From: Methylophaga sp. 42_25_T18
Lineage (GTDB): Bacteria; Pseudomonadota; Gammaproteobacteria; Nitrosococcales; Methylophagaceae
Direction of reading: 5' to 3'
DNA: 64,000 nucleotides
Assembly (NCBI GenBank): GCA_002163085.1
Contig: MAAJ01000013.1
Location: 1 to 64,000 of the forward strand
Positions 28,452 through 38,855 of this stretch are shown here, in pieces. Each line of letters starts with the position of its first letter. Positions within the stretch are counted from its first letter, which is position 1. Under the pieces are notes generated by a model. That model did not search any database. It was not told the DNA's origin and was given only the letters and a program-made list of their open reading frames with translations. Made by a program: the position numbers and the translations under genes.

Positions 28452-30026
28452 TTAGCTAAGAAACTGCTCAATATCGACATCATCTATTTGAGACTCTTTT
28501 AAGAACATATTGGCATAATTCAAATAGACACCATCACGGAGGAAAATATCAAAAATGTCAGGATCAATGTGGCCGTCATCTTTCATATATTTCATGATCT
28601 TGAGGGATTCAGTGAGTGTTTTCGCCTCTTTGTAGGGGCGATCAGCTGCGGTAAGCGCTTCAAAAATGTCTGAGATGCCTAATACGCGTGCTTGCACTGA
28701 CATTTGATCGTGCTTGAGGCCATTGGGGTAACCTTTACCATCCATTCGCTCGTGGTGACCACCGGCAATTTCTGCAATATTTGCTAGATGTGCAGGTAAA
28801 TCTAGACTGTTCAACATGTCTATCGTGACAGTAATGTGTCGATTGATAATTTTGCGCTCGTCATCGTTGAGTGTGCCACGGGATATTTGTAGGTTAGCGA
28901 CTTCATCATCAAATAGGATATTTGATTGTGAGCCTTGGTAGTCAGTGATTTGATAGCGTTGAGCGATGTCTACTATGCGTTGTTGATCTTCCTCAGCCAT
29001 GAATTCCCCCCCCGTATTGTGCTGGTGGATGAACGCTTGATCACTATCTGCCTGAGTTGTTGCAGATTGATACTCTTCATCTGATAACTGTTGTTCAAGT
29101 TGCTTAATTTTTAAGTCACGTCTTACTACCTCAAACCGCATATCAACTTCATGAATACGATCGTGAATTGTTTCTAGCTTAGTAGCCTTGTCGACGACGT
29201 ACTCCGGTGTAGTAATTTTGCCGCAGTCATGTAACCAAGCAGCTATTTTCAGTTCATAACGTTCGTCATCTGACATGACGAAGTCTTTTAGTGGACCCTG
29301 CTGTGTATTGTGAACTGCATCAGTCAGCATGATGGCCAGTTCGGGTACACGACGACAGTGACCACCGGTATAAGGTGACTTTTCATCGATAGCATCGGCA
29401 ATAAGTTCAATAAACGATTCGAACAACTGTTCGAGTTCGTCAATCAAATGTTTATTTGTTAAAGCCACTGCAGCTTGTGAGGCCAGCGCATTTATTAACA
29501 AAGCATTACGGTAGCTGAAAGAAATAATTTCATCGTGCTCATCAAGTGCATTAATCAGTTGTAAGGCCCCAATCATTTGACCATGATGGTCTTTCATCGG
29601 GATAGTTAAAAAAGAAACCGAGTTATAGTTATTAGCATCATCAAATCGTTGAGCACCACTAAAATCGTAATGCATGTCTTGGTGACGATCCTTAATATTG
29701 ACAATACGGTCGTCATGAATCGCTGATGTCACTACGTTGCTGTAGTTTGGTTCACCATCATCCAAATACATTGGGAGAGGGGCGAAGCGTGATGCTTCTT
29801 CGTGACTCCCTCCCATTGCAATATTTAGCGAGTTATTACAAACAATTTCCATTTGTAGAAACTCATCACTCTGAAGCGTATAGATAGTGCCACCATCGGC
29901 ATTGGCAATTGCTTTGGCGCTCATTAATATCTTTTCTAATAACAAAGAAGTATCTTTTTCAGCAGAAAGTGATATACCAACTTCGATGAGTTTTGCTAAA
30001 TGTTGCTCGATGTTTTGATAGGGCAT
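28452..30026 (-). CDS. GAF-HD-GYP c-di-GMP phosphodiesterase
   Basis: The product is 524 residues: a GAF domain (about 15-190) and an HD-GYP domain (about 205-510). Catalytic features are intact: HD at 266-267 in AAWLHDCGK, HHERMDGKGYPNG with GKGYP at 430-434, and DIFEALTAADRPY. An insert of about 100 mainly charged residues (roughly 295-390) separates the HD and GYP halves, longer than usual. It should hydrolyse c-di-GMP to GMP under control of a GAF ligand, possibly a cyclic nucleotide. It lies 12 bp upstream of the adenylate cyclase and 23 bp downstream of the cAMP phosphodiesterase gene. Confidence 0.92.
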   Translation of the reverse strand: MPYQNIEQHLAKLIEVGISLSAEKDTSLLLEKILMSAKAIANADGGTIYTLQSDEFLQMEIVCNNSLNIAMGGSHEEASRFAPLPMYLDDGEPNYSNVVTSAIHDDRIVNIKDRHQDMHYDFSGAQRFDDANNYNSVSFLTIPMKDHHGQMIGALQLINALDEHDEIISFSYRNALLINALASQAAVALTNKHLIDELEQLFESFIELIADAIDEKSPYTGGHCRRVPELAIMLTDAVHNTQQGPLKDFVMSDDERYELKIAAWLHDCGKITTPEYVVDKATKLETIHDRIHEVDMRFEVVRRDLKIKQLEQQLSDEEYQSATTQADSDQAFIHQHNTGGEFMAEEDQQRIVDIAQRYQITDYQGSQSNILFDDEVANLQISRGTLNDDERKIINRHITVTIDMLNSLDLPAHLANIAEIAGGHHERMDGKGYPNGLKHDQMSVQARVLGISDIFEALTAADRPYKEAKTLTESLKIMKYMKDDGHIDPDIFDIFLRDGVYLNYANMFLKESQIDDVDIEQFLS

Positions 30027-30049
30027 AATTCTCTTTCCTTTCGGATGTT

Positions 30050-30826
30050 TTAACCCGAATTAAACGCTAAAATTTGTTCTCTGGTAAGAATATTTAGGTC
30101 AAAGTTTTTTAGAGCATCGGTGCATTGCTTGATAACAATGTCCTCACAACCGGGTTTAATATGATGAATATGAACCTTAGGTTTGTATTGTAATTTCTCT
30201 AAATCCGTAGCTAATAGGGCAGGGGTATAGTGGCCCGATTGCATAGCCAGAACTTGATTTTCATTGGGATAGGATGCTTCAATGAATAGATGATCAGCAC
30301 CGCCGATATCATTCAATGTTTGCCAAAGTTTGTCTGTGGGTCCGGTATCGCCACAAAAGCAGAGTGTTGTTTGACCATCTTTGATGATGTAAGCAAAGCT
30401 TTCAACAGTGTGGCTTAGAATAACTGGTTGTACGCTGATGTTAGAAGCAATGGTGGTGGATATCTCAGTATCAAGTGCGCGAAACTGAAGTATGGGGGTA
30501 CCGTCATAGGGAAGTTCTGAAAAATCTGGCCATAGCTGCCAGTTAAATAAGCTGATTTTGAGCACCATCAGCACGGGTGGTGGGGCATATATGGTGACTG
30601 GAGGAGGCATGTCATCATAGATACTGGCGAGCATTAATGCTAATCCAGAAACATGATCAAGATGAGCATGAGTAATCACCACATGTTTAATGGCTAACAT
30701 TTCATCAAGAGATAACTCACCCACACCTGTTCCGGCATCAAACAGAATTTCATCGTTAACCAGAAATGTCGTGGTTCTTAAATCTTTAGCTATCCCACCA
30801 CTACAGCCTAAAACGCGTACTTTCAT
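30050..30826 (-). CDS. Class-II 3',5'-cyclic nucleotide phosphodiesterase (MBL fold)
   Basis: The product is 258 residues in the metallo-beta-lactamase fold, matching the PDE1/CpdP-type class-II cyclic nucleotide phosphodiesterases: VRVLGCSGGI at the start, THAHLDHVSGLALMLASIYD (zinc ligands), FCGDTGPTDKLWQ and FIEASYPN with SGHYTPALLA, ending in IHHIKPG. It should hydrolyse cAMP to AMP. It is the first gene of the minus-strand unit PDE-HD-GYP-cyclase, so synthesis and breakdown of cAMP are encoded together. ATG at 30826; upstream gap to trpE about 196 bp. Confidence 0.87.
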   Translation of the reverse strand: MKVRVLGCSGGIAKDLRTTTFLVNDEILFDAGTGVGELSLDEMLAIKHVVITHAHLDHVSGLALMLASIYDDMPPPVTIYAPPPVLMVLKISLFNWQLWPDFSELPYDGTPILQFRALDTEISTTIASNISVQPVILSHTVESFAYIIKDGQTTLCFCGDTGPTDKLWQTLNDIGGADHLFIEASYPNENQVLAMQSGHYTPALLATDLEKLQYKPKVHIHHIKPGCEDIVIKQCTDALKNFDLNILTREQILAFNSG

Positions 30827-31022
30827 TTTGTATCCTACAAATTAAGTAAGGTTTAGCAACAATCATAGTGAATCTTGAACTAACAGCTACAGTTTCGCAT
30901 TGAATCTATAGAAAATACAATGCCTTGCTATATATTAGCGATTAATAAGAGGGAATAGTGGTGTCTTTATAATAAGAAGCTTAGAAAAAAGACGGATCTA
31001 TTCTAGTTAGAGCGGAACGAGA

Positions 31023-32516
31023 TTATTGGAGCAGTGTAGTATTTAAGCCAGCTTCAGCCATTGCGACGGCGCGAAATATGGCGCGCGCTTTATTCATTGT
31101 TTCTTTCCATTCCATTTCAGGTACAGAATCATAGACGATGCCAGCGCCAGCTTGAATGTGTAAGGTATTGTCTTTGATGACAGCTGTGCGGATAGCAATG
31201 GCGGTATCCATATTACCAGACCATGATAAATAACCGACAGCCCCAGCATAAACACCTCGTTTAACGGGTTCTAATTCGTCAATAATTTCCATCGCACGAA
31301 CCTTAGCCGCACCACTAACAGTACCGGCAGGAAAGGTGGCACGTAAGGCGTCAATGGCAGTCATGTTCGGCACTACTTGGCCGGTCACATTTGAAACGAT
31401 ATGCATGACATGTGAATATCGTTCGATTACCATTTTATCAGTTAGGTTAACAGTACCAATTTGGCTGACACGGCCAGCATCATTGCGGCCTAAATCGATC
31501 AGCATAAGATGTTCCGCTAATTCTTTAGGATCAGATAATAAATCTTGTTCTAATGCCTTATCTTCCTCTTCCGTTTTGCCTCGTGGCCGTGTTCCAGCTA
31601 TTGGTCGAACGGTAACTTCTTCATCCTCCATGCGAACAAGGATTTCGGGAGAGGAACCAACAATATGGAAGTCTTCAAGATTAAGGTAATACATATACGG
31701 TGAAGGGTTTAATGTTCGCAAGGAACGATATAAATCCATAGGCTGAGCAGTGAATGGTATGGACAAGCGCTGTGACAATACGACCTGCATGATGTCGCCA
31801 TCAGTAATGTATTGCTTCGCTTTTTCTACGGCAGCGATATAACCATCGTGAGTAAAACCAGAGATAAAGTCAGACTCATCGATCTTTTTACCTGAAGCCG
31901 GTGAGTAATTATATTTAGGTGTGCCTTCACGTAATTGTTGGGTGAGTTGGTCAAGTCGATTCTGAGCTGTTTGATAAGCATCTTCTATTTGTGGATCAAC
32001 ATGAACAATTAGGAATAAGCGACCACTTAAGTTATCAAAGACCACTAATTCGTCAGAGACCATTAATAAAATGTCTGGGCAAGCCAATGGATCGGGGTTG
32101 GGACTATCACCTAAGCGAGGTTCGACATAACGTACGGTGTCATAACCAAAATAACCGACTAAACCACCATTAAATTTTGGCAGACCTTCGAGGTCTGGTA
32201 CGCGATAGCGTTGTTTAAATGCTTCAACCCATGCAAGAGGATCTTCACTGCTATCAGACTCGATTAATTCGCCTTGATGACGAACTTCAACATCATGGCC
32301 AGTGATGCGAACTATCGTTTCACAAGGCAGGCCGATAATAGAATAACGTCCCCATTTTTCCCCTCCGTGTACCGACTCAAAAAGATAAGAGTAGGGTGCG
32401 TCGGCAAGTTTTAGGTAGGTGCTTAGTGGTGTATCTAAGTCGGCTAAAACTTCACGTGCGAATGGGATGCGGTTATAGCCTTCACTGGCTAATTGTTCGA
32501 ATTCTGCCTGTTTCAT
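31023..32516 (-). CDS. trpE: Anthranilate synthase component I
   Basis: The product is 497 residues. The N-terminal domain has the [20 protein letters not shown] tryptophan-feedback region, and the chorismate-binding domain has [48 protein letters not shown] and [18 protein letters not shown]. It turns chorismate into anthranilate with ammonia from TrpG. It lies 10 bp after gph in a rpe-gph-trpE unit, as in Pseudomonas. No attenuator leader is visible in the short gap. Confidence 0.97.
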   Translation of the reverse strand: MKQAEFEQLASEGYNRIPFAREVLADLDTPLSTYLKLADAPYSYLFESVHGGEKWGRYSIIGLPCETIVRITGHDVEVRHQGELIESDSSEDPLAWVEAFKQRYRVPDLEGLPKFNGGLVGYFGYDTVRYVEPRLGDSPNPDPLACPDILLMVSDELVVFDNLSGRLFLIVHVDPQIEDAYQTAQNRLDQLTQQLREGTPKYNYSPASGKKIDESDFISGFTHDGYIAAVEKAKQYITDGDIMQVVLSQRLSIPFTAQPMDLYRSLRTLNPSPYMYYLNLEDFHIVGSSPEILVRMEDEEVTVRPIAGTRPRGKTEEEDKALEQDLLSDPKELAEHLMLIDLGRNDAGRVSQIGTVNLTDKMVIERYSHVMHIVSNVTGQVVPNMTAIDALRATFPAGTVSGAAKVRAMEIIDELEPVKRGVYAGAVGYLSWSGNMDTAIAIRTAVIKDNTLHIQAGAGIVYDSVPEMEWKETMNKARAIFRAVAMAEAGLNTTLLQ

Positions 32517-32526
32517 TACTTGGTTT

Positions 32527-33195
32527 CTAGAATATGCCTTTTAGTTCTGCAAACGTATCAATAACGATATCAGGGTTTGCAGTACGAATATCAACGCCAT
32601 GATTATAACCATAACTCATGCATACAATGTCAAAGCCTGCGGCACGAGAGGCCTTCACATCGCTAATCGAGTCACCGATCATCATTGCATTTTCTGGTGA
32701 TATGCCAAAGAAATTAGCACCATGCAGCAGCGGCGCTGGATCGGGTTTTTTTAACGGCAGAGTATCGCCACTGATAACAATTTCAAAAAAATCAAAAATA
32801 CCTAAATCTTTTAAAATAGGTAAGGTGAATTGTTCATCTTTATTGGTTACACAACCTATGCGAATGCCCTGGTCTTTTAACCATTGCAAGCCTTCTTTCA
32901 CGCATGGATAGAGTTGACTACGCTTACTTGCATTATCGGCATAAAGATCCATAAAGATGGGTGAAGCCTTAGCAAATAAGACATCGCTGGGATGACCATC
33001 AAGCTGGTCGATTAAAGCCCGCTCAATAAGTCTAGGAACACCATTACCGACCCAGTTCCTGACTTTTGCTTCACCACGAATGGGCATATCTAGTGCTTTC
33101 ATGGTTTCATCAATACACCACGCTAGATCAGGCACGCTATCGACTAGCGTGCCATCAAGATCTATTAAGACCATTTCTGGTTTTTTCAAAGCCAT
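32527..33195 (-). CDS. gph: Phosphoglycolate phosphatase
   Basis: The product is 222 residues of the HAD superfamily. Motif I is [15 protein letters not shown], motif II is around CVTNK, and motif III with the Lys is [12 protein letters not shown] and [16 protein letters not shown]. It dephosphorylates 2-phosphoglycolate from oxidative DNA damage or oxygenation reactions. The rpe-gph-trpE linkage supports this choice over other HAD enzymes. It starts 7 bp after rpe. Confidence 0.92.
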   Translation of the reverse strand: MALKKPEMVLIDLDGTLVDSVPDLAWCIDETMKALDMPIRGEAKVRNWVGNGVPRLIERALIDQLDGHPSDVLFAKASPIFMDLYADNASKRSQLYPCVKEGLQWLKDQGIRIGCVTNKDEQFTLPILKDLGIFDFFEIVISGDTLPLKKPDPAPLLHGANFFGISPENAMMIGDSISDVKASRAAGFDIVCMSYGYNHGVDIRTANPDIVIDTFAELKGIF

Positions 33196-33202
33196 TTTTG
33201 TT

Positions 33203-33895
33203 TTAAACGTTTGCTTTTGCTAATTCAGCACGAAGTGCTGCGATAACTGTTTCGTAATGGTGTGGGTCACTGGTATTAGCTGCACCAAAAACAGCAGAAC
33301 CGGCGACAAATGTGCGTGCACCCGCTTCAGCAACTTCACGAATGTTTTTAATGTTTACGCCACCATCGACTTCAAGATCGATGTCATAGCCGCTAGCATC
33401 AATCATTTTGCGAGCTTCTTGTAATTTATCTAAGGTATGAGGGATAAATGACTGACCACCAAAACCAGGGTTTACTGACATTAACAAAATGCGGTCAACT
33501 TTATCTAATACATGATCAGCCAAAGACAGTGGTGTGGCAGGGTTAAATACTAAACCTGTTTTACAGCCTTCGTTTTTAATTAACTGTAGGCTACGGTCAA
33601 TATGTTCCGATGCTTCAGGGTGAAAAGTAATGAAACTTGCACCGGCTTTAGCGAAATCAGGAATGATGCGATCAACAGGTTTAACCATTAGATGAACATC
33701 GATTTCATGCGTCACACCGTGTTTACGTAATGCATCACAAACTAGAGGGCCGATAGTGAGGTTAGGCACGTAGTGGTTATCCATTACGTCAAAGTGAACA
33801 ATATCAGCACCTGATGCTAATACGTTATCAACTTCTTCACCTAAACGAGCAAAATCAGCAGAAAGGATGGATGGGGCAATTTTGAATTCAGCCAT
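33203..33895 (-). CDS. rpe: Ribulose-phosphate 3-epimerase
   Basis: The product is 230 residues, a TIM barrel. Motifs are [36 protein letters not shown] (metal His and Asp), [22 protein letters not shown] and DLEVDGGVN. It interconverts ribulose 5-phosphate and xylulose 5-phosphate in the pentose or ribulose monophosphate pathways. It is the first gene of the rpe-gph-trpE unit. Confidence 0.97.
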   Translation of the reverse strand: MAEFKIAPSILSADFARLGEEVDNVLASGADIVHFDVMDNHYVPNLTIGPLVCDALRKHGVTHEIDVHLMVKPVDRIIPDFAKAGASFITFHPEASEHIDRSLQLIKNEGCKTGLVFNPATPLSLADHVLDKVDRILLMSVNPGFGGQSFIPHTLDKLQEARKMIDASGYDIDLEVDGGVNIKNIREVAEAGARTFVAGSAVFGAANTSDPHHYETVIAALRAELAKANV

Positions 33896-34053
33896 AATGG
33901 TTACTCTGTAAGTTAAATTTAGTTAATATTTGGTCAAAGCGGCATACTTTACCGTATGTGATAGCTTTTTTCAGCTTTTGCTATTTATCAAGGCTGATTA
34001 TACTGGAGCTTGATGTATTAAAAAGCATCATTAATATAAATTTGGAAACATAG

Positions 34054-35082
34054 ATGAAAATAGCCTGGTTTAAATTTATTTTGATTTTCCCACTTATTGT
34101 TTTTGCCGCTGGTGAAGAGGGTGTGGTTGTTGACGATGCAGCAAGTGAAACGCTAAATGCTGGCGTACAAATCACGAATCACAATATGATACGTACGCAA
34201 GGTGAGCTTGACGGCTACCAACCTTTGACTGTCGCAGGCCAAGAGGTTGAAGCAACATTTTTAGAAGAAACCTCCGGAGAAGAACATGGAATTATTGTGT
34301 TTTTTCATGATCAAGGTGATGCTTTTGAAAATAAAGGTATTACACCTCTGCGACATTCTTTACCGGAATATGGTTGGTCAACGTTAACGGTAGCACTTGA
34401 TTATCCCTATGAAGCAGAGCTGTATCTTCATGATCCGAATGCGGTTGCCAGAGAACAAGCGATTGGTAGTGAAAATAAAGCAAAAGAAGATGCTGAAGTT
34501 GCAAAAGATGCAGCTAAAGATAAAGAGCCAGCATGGGACGATGAAGAACCTGAAGAGGTTCCAGAAGTAGAGATACCTGAAGAGGGAAAAACAGAAGAAG
34601 CCAACGTTGAGAAATTGCCTCCCGTTTCTAATATAGAAAGGTTAGAAGCTGTGCTTTCTTTTATACAAGCTAAAAATGTGGAGAGAATTGTTTTTGTTGG
34701 TCATGGCAAAGGCGGCGAAAAAGCTGTTGAGTTACTAGGCCAGATAACAACACCCATCTCTGCCTTAGTCTTAATAGGGACATCAAAATTTGCTAGCGAT
34801 GAGGTATGGAAAACCTTTGAATTCCCAGTGTTAGATATCTACGGCACGAATGATTTTTCTCATGTCGCTTCAGCCGTAGAACATAGAAAAACGATAATGA
34901 GACGAATTGGGAGTAAAAATTATGAAAGCAGAAAAGTCATTGGTGCTGATCACGTGTTTTATGGTCTCCAGCCACAATTAGTTTCGATGATTCGTCGTTG
35001 GTTACACCGGATATTTCTCGCACCTATAGAGGAAGTATCTGCATTAGATGGCCAAAGGCCTTTAGTACCAGTGGCTAGATAA
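34054..35082 (+). CDS. DUF3530-type alpha/beta-hydrolase-like secreted protein
   Basis: The product is 342 residues with a signal peptide (about 1-19, IFPLIVFAAGEEG). A hydrolase-like N-terminal part (GIIVFFHDQGDAFENKG) and C-terminal part (VERIVFVGHGKGGEKAVELL, then VLDIYGTNDFSHV) match the DUF3530 family. The nucleophile elbow is GHGKG, with Gly where active hydrolases carry Ser, so a classical esterase is unlikely. A central insert of about 55 residues (roughly 145-200) is acidic and Lys/Glu-rich (DDEEPEEVPEVEIPEEG). GGAAAC precedes the ATG. The next gene starts 3 bp later. The function is unknown. Confidence 0.7.
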   Translation: MKIAWFKFILIFPLIVFAAGEEGVVVDDAASETLNAGVQITNHNMIRTQGELDGYQPLTVAGQEVEATFLEETSGEEHGIIVFFHDQGDAFENKGITPLRHSLPEYGWSTLTVALDYPYEAELYLHDPNAVAREQAIGSENKAKEDAEVAKDAAKDKEPAWDDEEPEEVPEVEIPEEGKTEEANVEKLPPVSNIERLEAVLSFIQAKNVERIVFVGHGKGGEKAVELLGQITTPISALVLIGTSKFASDEVWKTFEFPVLDIYGTNDFSHVASAVEHRKTIMRRIGSKNYESRKVIGADHVFYGLQPQLVSMIRRWLHRIFLAPIEEVSALDGQRPLVPVAR

Positions 35083-35085
35083 CAT

Positions 35086-35892
35086 ATGCGTTTATATTAT
35101 GGTGGTTTAGTGATACATCAGTCTCAATCAGACGATGGTGTAATTGAAGTGGTGGATTTAGATGATATGCGTTCCATGCACTTTGGTTCGCACCCGCGGC
35201 AGAGCAGCATGTCGCTCGCCACACCTCACACCTTAGAACTTACTTACACACAATCGATGATGGCGTGTTTGTTATTAAACCCTGAACCAGAACGGGTTTT
35301 GGTGGTCGGACTGGGCGGTGGCTCCTTGGTTAAATTTATCTTGCATCACTTTCCTCATTGTCATATTGATGTGATCGAATATCGCGAAGATGTGGTTAAA
35401 GTAGCCCACGGCTATTTTAAGGTGCCAAGTGATGAGCCGCGTTTAACTATTCATCTTGGCGATGGTTATTTATTTACCCAAGATCGTTTTTTCCAGTCCG
35501 ATACTAATTATGACTTAATACTGGTCGATGCTTATGACCACACGGGTATGGCTGCCAGTGTTGGGGTACAAGCGTTCTTTGATGCCTGCGCCGGTATCCT
35601 CTCGCCAGATGGTGTGATGAGTGTCAATTTGTGGGGCAGTGACAATGCTTTGTTTGGTCAAACCATGTCGAGAATCAATCAGAGTTTTGATGGACGTACT
35701 ATGATCTTGCCGGTAGAAAACAAAGGCAATGTCATTGGTTTAGCCATGAATAAATTGGTGACCAATGCCGCCTTGAAAAAGCTTAAACCGCAAGTTGAAT
35801 TACAAGAGCTAAAATTTAATATTAATCTGCCTAGAGCCTTACACGATCTGATTCGTCAGAATCGTTCTTTAATTAGTCGATTGTTCAGTTAA
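35086..35892 (+). CDS. Spermidine synthase-like methyltransferase-fold protein
   Basis: The product is 268 residues with the polyamine synthase fold: VLVVGLGGGSLVKFILHH (SAM-like loop), IDVIEYREDVVKVAHGYF (acidic residue binding the nucleoside ribose), and YDLILVDAYDHTGM. Homologues lacking the dedicated N-terminal domain are common and are often not polyamine synthases. It starts 3 bp after the DUF3530 gene and is probably translationally coupled. The product cannot be named. Confidence 0.72.
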   Translation: MRLYYGGLVIHQSQSDDGVIEVVDLDDMRSMHFGSHPRQSSMSLATPHTLELTYTQSMMACLLLNPEPERVLVVGLGGGSLVKFILHHFPHCHIDVIEYREDVVKVAHGYFKVPSDEPRLTIHLGDGYLFTQDRFFQSDTNYDLILVDAYDHTGMAASVGVQAFFDACAGILSPDGVMSVNLWGSDNALFGQTMSRINQSFDGRTMILPVENKGNVIGLAMNKLVTNAALKKLKPQVELQELKFNINLPRALHDLIRQNRSLISRLFS

Positions 35893-35976
35893 TAGGCTTT
35901 TAGTTCTATAACGACTACTATGTAGCTTGATTCATTTTGTAAGAAGCCACTAACCATTTTATTTGCACAACGATTT

Positions 35977-36540
35977 ATGATTAAAGTTATTTTAACAACG
36001 CTATTAATTCTTAATGCCATGATAGGTCTCTCACCTGTGCTAGCAAGTGAGAATATTGAATTGATTATTGATCGCTCAGAGCATAAATTGATTGTTAAAA
36101 AAGATGGCTCAACGCTACGTACCTTTAAAGTTGCATTAGGTAGTGGCGGTAGAAAAGCCAAGCTACAGCAAGGCGATCATAAAACGCCCAAAGGCAGTTA
36201 TCAGATCAGCAAAATACGTGACAGCAGTCGTTTTCATATGTTCTTGCAGATTAACTATCCTAATATGAAAGATGCCGGTCGCGCTTTAAAAAATCATGTG
36301 ATTACACGCAAGCAGTACCAAGATATTCTCGATGCGCATAGTTATGGTCGATTACCTCCGCAAAATACCGCATTAGGTGGTTCGATAGGCATTCATGGTA
36401 TAGGCCATGAAACTAAAGACAAAATAGAAATTCATCAAATAGCGGACTGGACGCAGGGCTGCATCGCCTTACGCAATGACGAAGTCGAAGAGTTAAGCCG
36501 TTTCATCCATGTAGGTACAACAGTCAGCATTATTGATTAA
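35977..36540 (+). CDS. L,D-transpeptidase family protein
   Basis: The product is 187 residues with a signal peptide (about 1-24). A YkuD/ErfK catalytic domain follows: IELIIDRSEHKLIVKKDGS, GDHKTPKGSYQI, the His in GSIGIHGIGHE, and the catalytic Cys in WTQGCIALRNDEVEEL. It makes or edits 3-3 peptidoglycan crosslinks or attaches proteins to the wall in the periplasm. It lies 84 bp after the spermidine synthase-like gene. Confidence 0.88.
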   Translation: MIKVILTTLLILNAMIGLSPVLASENIELIIDRSEHKLIVKKDGSTLRTFKVALGSGGRKAKLQQGDHKTPKGSYQISKIRDSSRFHMFLQINYPNMKDAGRALKNHVITRKQYQDILDAHSYGRLPPQNTALGGSIGIHGIGHETKDKIEIHQIADWTQGCIALRNDEVEELSRFIHVGTTVSIID

Positions 36541-36622
36541 TTCCCGATTGTTTTTGTCGGATATTCGCTGATTTGCTAGAATATCGGGCTTAAGTTAATT
36601 CAGCTAGCCGCATAGAGGTTCC

Positions 36623-38830
36623 ATGCAAGCCGCTCCAGATCTATTTTCCTACCGCAAATTTTGGGCACACCGCTTTGGTGCGGCGCCTGAATTACCTATG
36701 TCTCGCGAAGAAATGGACAATCTCGGTTGGGATTCCTGTGACATTATTCTCGTTACTGGTGATGCTTATATTGATCACCCAAGTTTTGGTATGGCCTTAA
36801 TTGGTCGACTACTAGAGTCGCAAGGTTTTCGTGTCGGCATTATTTCTCAGCCAGACTGGAACAGTGCTGAGGACTTTAAACAATTAGGTCAACCTAATCT
36901 GTTTTTTGGCGTGACCGGCGGCAATATGGATTCCATGGTTAACCGTTACACCTCTGATCGCCGTATCCGCAGAAATGATGCTTATACCGCCGATGGAGAA
37001 GGTGGTAAACGTCCCGACCGTTGTGTGGTGGTGTACAGCCAACGTTGTCGTGAAGCATTCAAAGGTGTGCCGATCATTATTGGTGGTATCGAAGCCAGTT
37101 TACGTCGCATTGCCCATTTTGATTATTGGTCAGAAAAAGTCCGCCGCTCGGTCATCATGGATGCCAAAGCGGATTTGTTGGTCTATGGCAATGGCGAACG
37201 TCAAGTGGTCGAAATCGCTCATCGTTTGGCAGCTAATGAACCTGTTAATGAATTAACCGATATTCGTGGCACCGCCTTTCTGACCAAACATGGTCAACGT
37301 GAAGGTTGGTGGGAAAAAGACTCCACCAGTGTAGATACACCGGGCAAAGTTAATCCACCGATAGATCCGTATCTAATGCAGACCGAAGCATCTTGTGAAA
37401 CAGAAAAAGCCAAAACGGAAGCGGATAAAAAAGAAACAGCTCAAAAAGAAACAACTAATGTGATCCGTTTCCATAAGATCATGCCAAAAGATTCATCAAA
37501 AAGTGTGATTAGGTTACCGGCCTATGGTGAGGTGAAGACCGACTCCGTCCTCTATGCCCATACCTCACGTATTTTGCATTTAGAGACTAATCCGGGTAAT
37601 GCATTAGCCTTGGTTCAACAACATGGCGAGCGAGATGTGTGGTTAAACCCGCCACCTATTCCGTTAACCACACCGGAAATGGATGCGGTATTTGATTTGC
37701 CCTACAGTCGTGTAGCACACACGCAATATGGTGATAAGAACATACCGGCGTATGAAATGATCCGATTTTCAGTCAATATCATGCGTGGCTGTTTTGGTGG
37801 TTGTACCTTTTGTTCGATCACTGAACATGAAGGTCGCATTATTCAAAGTCGCTCAGAAGACTCGATCATCAAAGAAGTTGAAGCCATTCGTGATACCACT
37901 CCGGGTTTTACCGGCGTAATTTCAGATCTAGGTGGCCCAACGGCCAATATGTATCGTCTTGCCTGCAAAACCAAAGAAATCGAATCAAGTTGTCGTCGAT
38001 TATCTTGTGTCTTCCCTGGTGTGTGTAAAAACCTCAATACCGATCACACACCACTGATCAAACTCTATCGTCGTGCACGTCAGTTACCAGGTATCAAAAA
38101 GATTCTAATTGCCTCGGGCCTACGTTATGACCTTGCAGTATTATCACCTGAATATGTAAAAGAACTGGTTACCCATCATGTCGGTGGTTATTTAAAGATT
38201 GCACCTGAACATACCGAAGAAGGGCCGCTCGATAGAATGATGAAACCGGGCATTGGTACTTACGATAAATTCAAACAAATGTTTGAAAAATATTCCAAGG
38301 AAGCAGGCAAAGAACAGTACCTCATTCCCTACTTTATTGCTGCTCATCCCGGCACCACTAATGAAGATATGCTAAATTTGGCCTTATGGCTGAAAAATAA
38401 TGGTTTCAAAGCGGATCAAGTACAAGCTTATTTACCCTCACCGATGGCAGCGGCTACGGCGATGTATCATTCGGGTAAAGATACCTTGCGTAAAGTACGT
38501 CGCCAAGGTGGTGATATTACCGTACCAAAGGGCATTAAAATTCGCCGTTTGCATAAAGCTTTTTTGCGTTATCACGATGCTGAAAATTGGCCGTTATTAC
38601 GAGAAGCGCTACAAAAAATGGGCCGAGCTGATTTAATTGGTAATGGTAAAAAACACCTTATTCCATCGTGGCAGCCGGCAGGCACGGGTGATCGTGGTGA
38701 AGGTAAGCGTATGGGGCAAAAAGCTAATCGCCCAACGTCAAATGGGCAGCAACAGAAAGGCAAATCTTTCCGTACTCAGCATGTTAGAAGCTCTGGTAAA
38801 CCTAAAGCTGCTGGTAGAAAGAGAAGGTAG
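36623..38830 (+). CDS. YgiQ family radical SAM protein
   Basis: The product is 735 residues. The family N-terminal domain ([20 protein letters not shown]) precedes a radical SAM domain with CxxxCxxC in [11 protein letters not shown] and [14 protein letters not shown], then a Lys/Arg-rich low-complexity tail (about 690-735). An insert (about 255-300, charged) interrupts the N-terminal part. The reaction of YgiQ is unknown. AGAGG precedes the ATG. The C-terminal tail is basic and may bind RNA; that is inference. Confidence 0.93.
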   Translation: MQAAPDLFSYRKFWAHRFGAAPELPMSREEMDNLGWDSCDIILVTGDAYIDHPSFGMALIGRLLESQGFRVGIISQPDWNSAEDFKQLGQPNLFFGVTGGNMDSMVNRYTSDRRIRRNDAYTADGEGGKRPDRCVVVYSQRCREAFKGVPIIIGGIEASLRRIAHFDYWSEKVRRSVIMDAKADLLVYGNGERQVVEIAHRLAANEPVNELTDIRGTAFLTKHGQREGWWEKDSTSVDTPGKVNPPIDPYLMQTEASCETEKAKTEADKKETAQKETTNVIRFHKIMPKDSSKSVIRLPAYGEVKTDSVLYAHTSRILHLETNPGNALALVQQHGERDVWLNPPPIPLTTPEMDAVFDLPYSRVAHTQYGDKNIPAYEMIRFSVNIMRGCFGGCTFCSITEHEGRIIQSRSEDSIIKEVEAIRDTTPGFTGVISDLGGPTANMYRLACKTKEIESSCRRLSCVFPGVCKNLNTDHTPLIKLYRRARQLPGIKKILIASGLRYDLAVLSPEYVKELVTHHVGGYLKIAPEHTEEGPLDRMMKPGIGTYDKFKQMFEKYSKEAGKEQYLIPYFIAAHPGTTNEDMLNLALWLKNNGFKADQVQAYLPSPMAAATAMYHSGKDTLRKVRRQGGDITVPKGIKIRRLHKAFLRYHDAENWPLLREALQKMGRADLIGNGKKHLIPSWQPAGTGDRGEGKRMGQKANRPTSNGQQQKGKSFRTQHVRSSGKPKAAGRKRR

Positions 38831-38855
38831 AGATCAGATTGTAGTTGCTTTTAAC

